Source: Achromobacter animicus (GTDB taxonomy: Bacteria > Pseudomonadota > Gammaproteobacteria > Burkholderiales > Burkholderiaceae_B). From it: a stretch of 64,000 bases of DNA. Where the stretch lies: positions 1 to 64,000 of the forward strand of contig NZ_CADIJM010000018.1 of assembly GCF_902859585.1 (NCBI RefSeq). The letters run 5' to 3'. Numbering within the stretch: position 1 is the first letter of the stretch; every line of letters starts with the position of its first letter. This document shows positions 7,883 through 16,146 of this stretch, piece after piece. The notes beneath the pieces were generated by a model. That model was not told the origin of the DNA, did no database searches, and saw only the letters and a program-made list of their open reading frames with translations. The translations under genes were made by a program, and so were the position numbers.

Positions 7883-10041
7883 ACCTTCACTCCGAGGTCG
7901 AGGTTGCGCACTAGGCCTGAAAGCGCTTGCTCCTTATCCCGAAGCGAGCTTTCGGCAATGTCTCGCTCCTCCTTAGCTAGGGCGACTCGACGGACGATTT
8001 CGTCCTGAATATCCCGAGGAGGAACGGGGATCAAAACCCGCCTTAATACCTCTAACCTCAACATCGTCATTACGCTTCCCCCGGCGCTTGCGATCAAGGC
8101 CTCGTGAACGTAACGACTGTTGATCGCGATCGCCAAGTACTCTGGCAGGACGAACGCAATATGTGCGCGAATGCGGAAGATATGTCGATTGATGGGAAAC
8201 TGTCCGCTCTCGATGAGCGCGGCCGCTCCTAGGTAGGTGCTCAGTCCGTTCAGCACGATATCGCCCTCGGTGGCGACCGCCTTAGGGTATTGCAGCACCT
8301 CGGCCTCATCCGCTCGGTCTAGCGGATCCAGCTGTATCTCCAGCGGACGAACGGCGCCCGGTCCAATGAACAACACATCGCCTGCGCCCTTCGAGCGACG
8401 GATGGCACCGCCTTTTGTCACGAGCGCGATTTCTTCCAGCGGATGATGCTTGAAGGAAGCGAGAGGAAGCTGCCGTTGCGCTCCGCGAGCGAGGTACGGG
8501 CCGGCGCTCAGCACGCCTTGACCCGGGGCCGCCGTCGCGGTCAGGCCGAGGTCGTCGTTCCCGACTTCATCGCCACGCATCCACATTTCGAAACGCTTCA
8601 AAACATGAGCCAGCCCCGGCAGTGACGTGCAATTAAAGCTGTCCTTTCGCTCGCTATTCTGTGCTTTCGCAAAGAACAGTTCCTCCCTTGATGGCTTGGA
8701 TCTATCGAGCACGACAATGCTCGCTGCCGCGCCCGAATCGGGCAGGAAGGAACCGACATCAAGCACGGCCTGCAGCCCGTTGCGGAGCAGAAGTTCACGC
8801 AACGGCGATCTTTCCGAACTTCCTAATTGTCCATTCGGCAGCATTGCAACGATCCGGCCCGTTGGCGATAGACGTTCTAGCGCATGGCGGAGATAGGCCT
8901 CCTCGCTCGACAGCACGCCGCCTCGCCGTTCGCTAAATCGCTCATTTCGGAGGGCTACCCCGAAGGGCGGTGCCAGGAGGATTCGGTCGGCTGCCCGGTC
9001 ATTGGTGTCCGTTAGTCGCGCAGATTCGAACGGGTCGTAGATCGAAATCAACGGCAATTCAGATCCGAACATCAACTGCTGAACGCAGGCCCACATGGCA
9101 TCTGTTGCACGGCGAGCCGACAGGATCATATGCGCGGGCGAGGTGGTTCCTTCCAAGCGCACTGCGGCAGATAAGTTACCCAGGCCGCAATAAAGATCCA
9201 ATACCTGGTGGCCACGTTCGATACCAGCAAGCCGCACAAGCAGATCCGCCGTCCAGCGCGGCAATCGAGCTGCGCCGGATGTTGTCGGATACCGACCCAG
9301 AATATCGTCTAGTAGGGCCAGCGCATCGGCCGGTGCGAGCTTATCCAGCTCCGAAGCATCGAGTAGTTCCAGCACCTTCTCGTAGGAGCGCGGTGATGTT
9401 AGATCCTGCCTAGTCACGAAGACGAGCGTCTCTACGAACCCCGTGTTTGAAACATCCGGCCATTTCGAACGGGCCACAGCGAGCGCAGCCTCGAAATCGG
9501 AACCGCCGATGAGCAGTTCGCAGAATATCTCGCGACCGCGTCGCCGCTGCAAGTGTGCATATAGAACTAGAACTAGGGCTTCGGGCGACCACCGTTGTTG
9601 GCGAGACAACTCCAGGATGTTGCGTAACGTACGCTTGACTCCCGCTGTCCGGCTTGCGCGCAACTGAATATCGGATTCAACATCCACCAGATCACGATAG
9701 GCTTTCGGCGTCGTCAGCGGTAAGGGCCGGCCTGATTCGTCGGTCTCGAACCATAGCATCTGTAGTCCGTCAGACACTAGGAAGAAGCGCGCGCCGACTT
9801 CGATCGCCGCAAACTGGACCTGGCGGATCAATGGGTCGAACGGAAGCAGCTTGGCGTCGCGAGGCAAATTGTCGAGACGCTTGGCTTCGCAAACAATTCC
9901 GATGCGACCGTCCAACATCACGACCAAGTCCAGATGCGCGTTACGGCTGGTCCGGTACTCCTGTTGAATCAGTTCCGTTGGATAGCGGAGCTCATTAGTC
10001 AAGTAAGCGCGGATACGTTGAACCGCTTGGCGTTCATTCAC
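7879..10041 (-). CDS. PD-(D/E)XK nuclease / N6-methylase-like / target-recognition fusion (type IIG- or type I-like)
   Basis: A 720-residue protein in three parts. Residues about 1-115 resemble the HsdR N-terminal nuclease domain, with Asp38 and Glu52-Ala-Lys54 forming a PD-(D/E)XK core. Residues about 240-470 have a Rossmann methylase fold with a motif-I-like Asp282-Leu-Tyr-Cys-Gly-Leu-Gly. The catalytic motif that should read Asn-Pro-Pro-Phe/Tyr is Ala357-Pro-Pro-Phe, so methyl transfer is probably lost. Residues about 530-700 resemble an HsdS target-recognition domain ending in a coiled region (Val-Pro-Pro-x4-Gln-Asp-Glu-Ile). GTG 10041 is chosen because GGGAGG lies about 9 bases upstream; a TTG at 10086 is open but has no such site. 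It is coupled to the 391-aa gene. Family assignment is by motif only. Confidence 0.82.
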   Translation of the reverse strand: MNERQAVQRIRAYLTNELRYPTELIQQEYRTSRNAHLDLVVMLDGRIGIVCEAKRLDNLPRDAKLLPFDPLIRQVQFAAIEVGARFFLVSDGLQMLWFETDESGRPLPLTTPKAYRDLVDVESDIQLRASRTAGVKRTLRNILELSRQQRWSPEALVLVLYAHLQRRRGREIFCELLIGGSDFEAALAVARSKWPDVSNTGFVETLVFVTRQDLTSPRSYEKVLELLDASELDKLAPADALALLDDILGRYPTTSGAARLPRWTADLLVRLAGIERGHQVLDLYCGLGNLSAAVRLEGTTSPAHMILSARRATDAMWACVQQLMFGSELPLISIYDPFESARLTDTNDRAADRILLAPPFGVALRNERFSERRGGVLSSEEAYLRHALERLSPTGRIVAMLPNGQLGSSERSPLRELLLRNGLQAVLDVGSFLPDSGAAASIVVLDRSKPSREELFFAKAQNSERKDSFNCTSLPGLAHVLKRFEMWMRGDEVGNDDLGLTATAAPGQGVLSAGPYLARGAQRQLPLASFKHHPLEEIALVTKGGAIRRSKGAGDVLFIGPGAVRPLEIQLDPLDRADEAEVLQYPKAVATEGDIVLNGLSTYLGAAALIESGQFPINRHIFRIRAHIAFVLPEYLAIAINSRYVHEALIASAGGSVMTMLRLEVLRRVLIPVPPRDIQDEIVRRVALAKEERDIAESSLRDKEQALSGLVRNLDLGVKV

Positions 10042-10466
10042 TCGCCTGCCCTCCCGTTGTCTTTCTCGGTGATTGTTCAAGAACAACCACCCGCAGCATG
10101 GTGGCGGACTTTATCACGTGGTCGACCGAATGCATCGAGTGGAACAAATGGGATTGCATGACGAGTGCTTATACGATGATCGTGCACTCCGGCAGTTCAA
10201 CTACGGGTTCTATTTGGCAAGCCCCCTCCATTTGGCGGCTCGGTAAGCGAGCGTCCCAGACGATCCAGCCGATACTCTCTACCTCTGACACTGCCCGCGC
10301 GAAGCAAAGCTGCAATTGGTGAAGATCGCCCCGAGCAGGCCTCTACGAACGTTCACCGACTGGCACCTTGTTTCCCATGCGATCACTCGGTCTAATAGCT
10401 CCGCCGGGTACCTATCCCTGGCTTAGACGTAGATTGACCTGCTTTTGGAAACCAGATGGCCTTCGT
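10042..10466. other. Spacer inside the candidate defence cluster
   Basis: About 425 bases separate the 650-aa gene from the 720-aa gene on the same strand. No credible gene was found on either strand. The gap suggests that the downstream pair has its own promoter, but I see no clear -35/-10 pair. Confidence 0.4.
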
Positions 10467-12419
10467 CTAGGTGGGGAAAGAGGCATCTGAGGCCGCGCTC
10501 AGATAAAGTTCTAAGGCATCCACTACAACCACGTCTGACGGCGGAATCGGCAAACTGGAAAGGTACTTGAACGGCACCGCCTGATTGACTACTAGCGGAT
10601 AGTCGACGTCCAACTCTGCCTCGCTAATCTTGCAGAAGTTGGCCAACTTCGCTGGACTTGTCTGCAACCATCCCTTGCGTCGAAGGTGCTTATGGAGCAA
10701 GTCGCCGACATTGCCTTTAAATCGATTGCAGTTCTGCGCAATCTCCGAAATCGAGCGGGAAGCCTTTAGACGTTTGCATTCAATGGCAAGCACGCGCCCA
10801 TCCGACCGCCAAGCAAGAACGTCGACGTCACCAAGATCAGGGTTTTTTGGTGCTCCTATCCGCGTCAACTTCACTTCCGTCTCAGCCTCCCAGCCTAGCA
10901 AACGTAGGCGCGAAGCGACCGATTCAGAAAACTTTCTTCCTAGCTCGTCAACGCGGCCACCAAGCCAGGACCGCATTGCTTTCGAGTGAAAAACATCCTT
11001 GTCAAAGGAGGCGCGCTGGATACTTTCCAAAACGTATGCCAGCGACTCGCGAGTGGTTCCGAGACCATATGTGAAAGTGGTTCCCGCTGGGTCATCAAGT
11101 ACAAGTGGTCTAAGGCTAATTGACAGCCGCCTTTCAAACCGCCAAGGCATCACATCCCGGTGGGCGGATGCTGGTGGGCTTGCCGGCCAAGCCAATCTCC
11201 TTGGCAGGCCGAAAGCATGTAAGAACGCGTGGACGTCTGCCAACGAGGCGCCGCTTGCTGCTGATGCTTCGAAGAGGGCATGACTGGTGCAGTCGACTAC
11301 AACCAAGTTCTTCTTGACGGCGATGTCTTGTAGCGCTCCAGCTATGTGGCGAAACGCTTCAAACGTCATGCCGTACTCCTCTTCCCAGGCGAACAAGAAT
11401 TTGGGTGTATCTAAAACAAAGTCGTCCGGGGTTGCTTCCACCGGAGCGTCTATGCGAACCAACTTTTCATACTCAGCGGCTGCCTCAGAAAACCTCTCAC
11501 CAAAGGAGTGTGCCATGAACGGTTCCGCAAGCTCAGCTAGAATTTCGGCGCCGAGGCTGTAGGAGCCATTCGGATGCAATTTCATGCCACTTCTAGCTAG
11601 GCCAAAGTGCATCACATCCGAGTTCCGCCCTAAGTCAATCAGGTTGACCATCAAACCGACAAGCTCATCGACCTGCAAGTCATCCGGTGCCTTATCTGAA
11701 GTGTCTGAGCACTCGCAAGTGGCCGCTTCAATAAGCGCCCTAAGCGTGAGCTGCATTTGAGCCCGTTCCTGCTCAGCTTCTTGAGCGGTTCGCGTACCTT
11801 CGTCGAGTCCATAAAGCGCTCGCACCGCCCGAGCACTTGCCCTCCATCTTCCGCGCTCCCGAAGCAGCGTTTCGTTGTATCCGAGAAGCTTTTCGATGGT
11901 CGGGCGCCGAGCCCATTGCCTTAACTTGCTCTGCAATTCAAAGACGAGCTTGTTAACGCAGGAATTAATCGCAATCGACGTTGCCGTGGCGTCGAGCTGA
12001 ACTACCGCACTGACAGAGGGCAGGCAGGTAAAGGAGGCATGTCGCGCCGCGGATATCCGGTCAGTCGGGGTTTGATATGTCGGCGCCGGGTTAGATATAA
12101 GAAGCTTGTCGACGTCGTTCCAGATACGCAACGTGTGCAGGATCTTCGCCGACGGCCCGCCCAGCGCTGCCCTAGCGCTGTCCGCAAGAGAGAGTACGTC
12201 TTCGGTTCCTTTTACCATTAGCATGTCGATCGCCTGCAGCACTGCCGTGAGGAATAAAACCTCTCCCTGATTCTCCACACCGAGAAAATTTCTCAGAAAT
12301 CCCGAGTCAATCCGAACTTCAACCGCTCCCGGAGTTTTCCCAGATTCCACATGTATGCCTGAAGATAGGTCCGCCCTGCTGTTCGCATCCGGCTGATTTA
12401 TCAACCCCGAGAAGTCCAA
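10467..12419 (-). CDS. Large protein with C-terminal PD-(D/E)XK nuclease domain
   Basis: A 650-residue protein. The first 450 residues are helical and unrecognised. The C-terminal domain (about 510-600) reads as a restriction-endonuclease-like fold: Gly-Asp-Val-Asp-Val-Leu-Ala-Trp followed by Ala-Ile-Glu-Cys-Lys-Arg, the D...ExK signature. Its only early start is a TTG at 12419 without a ribosome site, and the frame stays open upstream to a stop just inside the preceding gene. Removing one base from the G:C tract at 12459-12466 would join it to the 687-aa gene. It may therefore be the second half of a roughly 1350-residue protein or be made by slippage. Confidence 0.78.
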   Translation of the reverse strand: MDFSGLINQPDANSRADLSSGIHVESGKTPGAVEVRIDSGFLRNFLGVENQGEVLFLTAVLQAIDMLMVKGTEDVLSLADSARAALGGPSAKILHTLRIWNDVDKLLISNPAPTYQTPTDRISAARHASFTCLPSVSAVVQLDATATSIAINSCVNKLVFELQSKLRQWARRPTIEKLLGYNETLLRERGRWRASARAVRALYGLDEGTRTAQEAEQERAQMQLTLRALIEAATCECSDTSDKAPDDLQVDELVGLMVNLIDLGRNSDVMHFGLARSGMKLHPNGSYSLGAEILAELAEPFMAHSFGERFSEAAAEYEKLVRIDAPVEATPDDFVLDTPKFLFAWEEEYGMTFEAFRHIAGALQDIAVKKNLVVVDCTSHALFEASAASGASLADVHAFLHAFGLPRRLAWPASPPASAHRDVMPWRFERRLSISLRPLVLDDPAGTTFTYGLGTTRESLAYVLESIQRASFDKDVFHSKAMRSWLGGRVDELGRKFSESVASRLRLLGWEAETEVKLTRIGAPKNPDLGDVDVLAWRSDGRVLAIECKRLKASRSISEIAQNCNRFKGNVGDLLHKHLRRKGWLQTSPAKLANFCKISEAELDVDYPLVVNQAVPFKYLSSLPIPPSDVVVVDALELYLSAASDASFPT

Positions 12420-12450
12420 CCAGACTTCAGAAAGAGGCTCTTTGAGAGCG

Positions 12451-14514
12451 CTACATGGCCCCCCCCTGGATTAATGCGCGGTACAAGAGGAACTGAAGGG
12501 ACTGCCATAACTCGTACACAGGCCTCCGGGCCTCTTTGTCTTGCGGTGGTTTCACCCTCACCCACAGTGTGGCCCCTGTCACCGACATGTAAAACGCGAG
12601 TTCGCCTTGAGTGGCCGAATCGACGCTAACGTAAGCGGGAATTCCTCTGAGCGAACGATAAATTGCGTGGGAATCGGACATTTGTACATGTGTGAGCGTA
12701 CCTTCCCCCGGGAGCTGAGCGGCGTGGTCGTCGAGCGCACGACGACGCGTCTGGCGATACGTCCGAACGTAATCCGTACCGATCTGCACGTAAGCCGGGC
12801 GGTCGTGTCGACTTTGTGAAAGGCGCAGACTGAAGTTCTGCTCCAGCCAGAACTGATAGAGATTTAGAAGTCCGTTGTAGTTGGGAAGCTCGTAGCCCTG
12901 CTCACCGAGTGACTTTTTCTGCGTGAGCAGGTGAAACAGTCGGTCCTGGGGACTGTCCGGGTCCTGCAACAACATGGCGAGATCTCCTAGACTGGAGCCT
13001 ACGGCGGACCAACCCTTACGCTCGGATATGTCTGGCAGAGTGGTGGCTTGGCCGAGAAGTCCTCCGACTACGACAGTGTGACCAGCACTGAAGTCCGCCG
13101 CCTCGATGACTTTACGCACGCCTTCCACATGCTTCGCGACCTGTATCACTTCATCCGGCGAGAACTCGTCCGGCGCGATTAAACCGACGCGTAGAAGCCG
13201 GTCCAGGTCGGTTCCGATCACCAGGTAGTGCAGGAAGTGGCGCCTCGCAACAGCTACAACAAGGCTTCGGCAGATACCAGCAACGCCCTGTAGATGAAAG
13301 GGAAGGCGCAACAATTGTGGGCCGTGACGGCTTTTCCTGCTCGCAAGCTTGATCAACTGTCCATGCGCAAACTTGAGCATCGCTGCTTTCAACCTCGGCG
13401 ACAGGTGGCGCTCCTGAGCCCAACACATGATGAAATGCCGCAGGGCATAAGAGACCGCGCTCGGCGAACTTAAGATGTAATCATCTCCCACCCTCAATAG
13501 CGGACGACGCATCTGCACCGTCTCTTGACTGGGGTCCAGGAGCAATTCGGAATTTTCCGAATCTGCAAGAAGAAACGGCGCCAGCGCTTCTGGAGCAACG
13601 CCAATTTCTTCAAGGTCGGGAACCGTGAAGGTCACTCGCCGCGCAAGCGTCTTTATGTCGGGACAGCGATGTATTTGAATCGGCCGTCGAGGCATTGACG
13701 TTGCAGATTGCCACCTTCGAAGCCCAGAGCGCTCCGCTACGGCATTTGAAAGCCGCAGTAACCCGAGCACTGGTTCCATCCAAGAGCGACTGACTTCTTC
13801 CGGTGCAGCGTCCAACGCGCCAAGAAGCAGCTGAATGGATTTATCCGCCTCTTCCCAGAGACCTGGGAATATTTGGAATCCTCCCCAGCGGGTTACGATG
13901 CCAAGAACAAAAACGTCTTCCGGTGGATCTTCCATTCTCACGACGTTTGAACCGCCGAGCTGCCGGTTTAACCATGTGTCAAAGTGCTTAACGGTGGGAC
14001 GCTTCTTCCCGCGACAAGCTCCGAGCGCCAACTGGGATAGAAGTTCAAGGCGTAGTGACGCCGCGTGAAGCTCAGGAACAGTCATTAGACCGCTGGCGAT
14101 AGCTACTGTGCATCCCATGTCGTACCCCGCCAAAACGCCGGCAAGCAACCTGACTTTGGGATCGAACAAAGGCGGTGACAAGGATTCTTCTAAGCCTTGG
14201 TCGAAATTCAATGGTTTACCCCTCTCGAAGTTATAAATACCGCGGGAAGACAACTGAACGAATGCTGATTCTGCTGACCTACAAATGCCGATCTTTCCTT
14301 CCCGAAGTCTATTCGAAGGCGACACCACCGACGTCTTCTGAAATCGGCGCGCGCGAACGCCCTCAGCCCAGGGCCTTCCATGGAACGTGTATAGACGTAA
14401 GGACGTGAAAACGCCGCCAGGAGTGGCGGCGAGTTCGCCAAAGCCTTTGCCAGCTTCCCAACTGAGCCATACTGCAGTAGTGCCGGAACATTTGGCGGAA
14501 GTTGGAGCCCGCAA
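12451..14514 (-). CDS. Uncharacterised 687-aa protein, first gene of the candidate defence cluster
   Basis: A large soluble protein with no recognised domain, signal peptide or membrane segment. Mid-region features include an Arg-Cys-Pro-Asp-Ile-Lys strand-loop and a long helical part (about 340-420). The start is doubtful: the listed TTG follows within a few codons of a stop and has no ribosome site, so the 5' end could be truncated or frameshifted. It ends in Gln-Gly-Gly-Ala-Met-stop at an eight-G run, 31 bases before the next frame. Context suggests one system with the nuclease-bearing neighbour, perhaps one polypeptide. The function is unknown. Confidence 0.72.
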   Translation of the reverse strand: MRAPTSAKCSGTTAVWLSWEAGKGFGELAATPGGVFTSLRLYTFHGRPWAEGVRARRFQKTSVVSPSNRLREGKIGICRSAESAFVQLSSRGIYNFERGKPLNFDQGLEESLSPPLFDPKVRLLAGVLAGYDMGCTVAIASGLMTVPELHAASLRLELLSQLALGACRGKKRPTVKHFDTWLNRQLGGSNVVRMEDPPEDVFVLGIVTRWGGFQIFPGLWEEADKSIQLLLGALDAAPEEVSRSWMEPVLGLLRLSNAVAERSGLRRWQSATSMPRRPIQIHRCPDIKTLARRVTFTVPDLEEIGVAPEALAPFLLADSENSELLLDPSQETVQMRRPLLRVGDDYILSSPSAVSYALRHFIMCWAQERHLSPRLKAAMLKFAHGQLIKLASRKSRHGPQLLRLPFHLQGVAGICRSLVVAVARRHFLHYLVIGTDLDRLLRVGLIAPDEFSPDEVIQVAKHVEGVRKVIEAADFSAGHTVVVGGLLGQATTLPDISERKGWSAVGSSLGDLAMLLQDPDSPQDRLFHLLTQKKSLGEQGYELPNYNGLLNLYQFWLEQNFSLRLSQSRHDRPAYVQIGTDYVRTYRQTRRRALDDHAAQLPGEGTLTHVQMSDSHAIYRSLRGIPAYVSVDSATQGELAFYMSVTGATLWVRVKPPQDKEARRPVYELWQSLQFLLYRALIQGGAM
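12459..12466. other. C8 (G8 on coding strand) homopolymer at the gene junction
   Basis: Eight C on the plus strand, read as G8 in the 3' end of the 687-aa gene. With eight bases the frame stops at TAG within three codons. With seven it reads straight through Cys-Ser-Ala-Leu-Lys-Glu-Pro and on into the 650-aa frame with no stop. The tract is a possible phase-variation or transcriptional-slippage site, or a sequencing error. Confidence 0.7.
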
Positions 14515-14723
14515 GGCAAGGGGTGATCATTGTGGCCACTGGCTTGATCACGCAGCCCAAACCCCTATTTCCAGGGCATACGCGGAACTACGGTGGTAGC
14601 AGCTATCTTTACTTCACGCATATAAGGCGAATCCCGTACGATGTCTTGCTGTCAGGCGTCAGTTCGCCCGACGAAATTTTTTCTTTTCGAGATTGAAAAG
14701 GTAGCCGACAAATCAAATGAGAA

Positions 14724-15281
14724 ATGGACAATTATCCCGATGATTTAGCGCCGGATTTTGAGGATAGCGGAGCAGTCGCCACACCATTTCATGAGTGGTG
14801 GACCCGTGTCCAAAGTCGATTTCCGAATGTTCCTGAGGAGGTCGCTCGGGGTTGGCTCCATCGGCATTGGAGTCATTCACCATTTGGGTGGCTGCCTTCC
14901 GCGAATTATCAATTCCAACTTGCCGCGTGGCCCAGGGAACAAATCAATCAGATTCGCACAGGCTGGACAGATTTTTCCCCGGATCATGCTGGGGCCGTCG
15001 AGCATGGCCGCTATCTAGTAGTCGACTGCAGAAAAATACTCGGTGGTCCAGGCCTTATAGGCTTCATGACCGCGAACGGAACGTTCCCCGTTCCACCTGT
15101 CGTGTTGGACAACCGCGACGATCACATTAGGCTCCTGCAAGAAGCTCCGCTTCCTTACCCCGCTAGCTTTCTGTTGGTTGAGGGCCATCGCCGTTTCAAC
15201 ATCGCCGCATATTTGGCGCAAGAACGTTTGCTACGGCCAGCGGTCCCCATTTGGGTTATGAGCCGACGTAGCGGCCTATGA
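14724..15281 (+). CDS. ParB-like hypothetical protein
   Basis: A 185-residue soluble protein transcribed away from the four-gene cluster. The N-terminal part is rich in Trp, His and Pro. The C-terminal part has Leu-Val-Glu-Gly-His-Arg-Arg-Phe-Asn-Ile-Ala, which closely matches the Glu-Gly-His-Arg-Arg box of ParB/sulfiredoxin-fold proteins that bind or cut DNA or hydrolyse nucleotides. The ATG follows an AAATGAGAA purine stretch. Its place at the edge of the island, divergent from the nuclease genes, fits a regulator or an accessory component, but this is inference. Confidence 0.72.
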   Translation: MDNYPDDLAPDFEDSGAVATPFHEWWTRVQSRFPNVPEEVARGWLHRHWSHSPFGWLPSANYQFQLAAWPREQINQIRTGWTDFSPDHAGAVEHGRYLVVDCRKILGGPGLIGFMTANGTFPVPPVVLDNRDDHIRLLQEAPLPYPASFLLVEGHRRFNIAAYLAQERLLRPAVPIWVMSRRSGL

Positions 15282-15322
15282 CCAATGCTGCAGAGCGCCG
15301 AAGCTTCGATGTTTGCGGCCAG

Positions 15323-15637
15323 CTACACCTCCGCCAACCGATCCACCGTATCCGGAAACTTCTCCACTAGGCGTATCAACAACGCCGCCTGCGCATTCGG
15401 TTTCGCGCGCCCTTGCTCCCAATTCTCGACGGTCCGAGGATTGGTACGAAGATAGTGCGCAAACACCTGCCTCGAGAGCTTCAGCCGCTCTCGCAACGCC
15501 AACAAATCTTCTGCGGTCACTTCGGGCGCAGGCTTGAGTTCAACCTTATGCGTGCGCAGCGTCCGCTTGCCTTCCCGCGCCTCCGCTAGCGCCTCAAACC
15601 CTTCGGCGATCTCCGAGTACAAGTCACGCTTCTTCAT
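15323..15637 (-). CDS. Antitoxin, XRE-type helix-turn-helix (NadS/HigA-like)
   Basis: A 104-residue protein whose C-terminal half is an XRE helix-turn-helix (Leu-Arg-Glu-Arg-Leu-Lys-Leu-Ser-Arg-Gln, then Arg-Thr-Val-Glu-Asn-Trp-Glu-Gln-Gly). The N-terminal segment is the toxin-binding extension expected of NadS-family antitoxins. It starts four bases inside the stop of the upstream toxin gene, so it is made from the same mRNA, toxin first as in HigBA systems. It should neutralise the toxin and repress the operon, most likely through the palindrome at 15978-15992. Confidence 0.88.
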   Translation of the reverse strand: MKKRDLYSEIAEGFEALAEAREGKRTLRTHKVELKPAPEVTAEDLLALRERLKLSRQVFAHYLRTNPRTVENWEQGRAKPNAQAALLIRLVEKFPDTVDRLAEV

Positions 15638-15972
15638 AACCTAATCTTCCTTTCGTATTCGAGCATGCCCTTGAGCGCCTGTTTAGCTCTGGCGGACAGA
15701 TCCTTCATCTCGTCCTTGTCGAACAGGGTGAACAGCCAAAACTGCGACCCGCCGTCCCACCAGTAGTAGATGACTCTCAGCCCCCCGCGCTTACCTTTGC
15801 CGCGGCGGTGGTCGCCATGACGCAGCTTGCGCAGTCCCCCTGTGCCCTCAATGACGTCACCCGCTGCGGGGCGCTTCATCATGGCGTGTTGCAGGTCGAG
15901 AAAGGCGTCGTCATCCAGGTACTCGGCCCGATAGCGCGAGAACGCGGGCAATTCTATGAACAGGGCTTTCAT
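15634..15972 (-). CDS. RelE/ParE-family toxin (HigB/NadB-like)
   Basis: A 112-residue basic protein with the compact toxin fold signature: Arg-Lys-Leu-Arg-His-Gly-Asp-His-Arg-Arg-Gly-Lys-Gly-Lys-Arg-Gly-Gly and then Val-Ile-Tyr-Tyr-Trp, Phe-Thr-Leu-Phe-Asp-Lys-Asp-Glu. Toxins of this group usually cleave mRNA on the ribosome. ATG 15972 is preferred; the open frame extends further to 16116 but runs through the palindromic operator, which would then be coding. It overlaps the antitoxin by ATGA. The pair sits at the right edge of the accessory island and could help retain it. Confidence 0.88.
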   Translation of the reverse strand: MKALFIELPAFSRYRAEYLDDDAFLDLQHAMMKRPAAGDVIEGTGGLRKLRHGDHRRGKGKRGGLRVIYYWWDGGSQFWLFTLFDKDEMKDLSARAKQALKGMLEYERKIRL

Positions 15973-15977
15973 CAATG

Positions 15978-15992
15978 TACGTAAGTTACGTA
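15978..15992. promoter_or_regulatory. Palindromic operator of the toxin-antitoxin operon
   Basis: TACGTAAGTTACGTA is a perfect 7+1+7 inverted repeat five bases upstream of the toxin ATG, followed on the left-reading strand by an AT-rich TATTTATA box. This is the size and place expected for an XRE antitoxin operator that overlaps the promoter. Confidence 0.65.
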
Positions 15993-16146
15993 TAAATAGC
16001 AAGTGCGTTGAGGTTGGCCGCCATGCCAGGAATGGCTGAGTGTTCGCGATGAACATCCTGCGAAACACGCCCTGGCTCAAGGCAGCGGCGATGAGCCGCT
16101 CATTGTGGCGAGCCACCCTGCATTGATGAATTCTGTTGGCCCACTA

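Noticed and set aside
14208-14519. Alternative gene overlapping the 5' end of the 687-aa gene
   Set aside because: It is only about 100 codons, ends without any motif, and the 687-aa frame continues coherently; it is kept as a doubt about the start, not as a gene.
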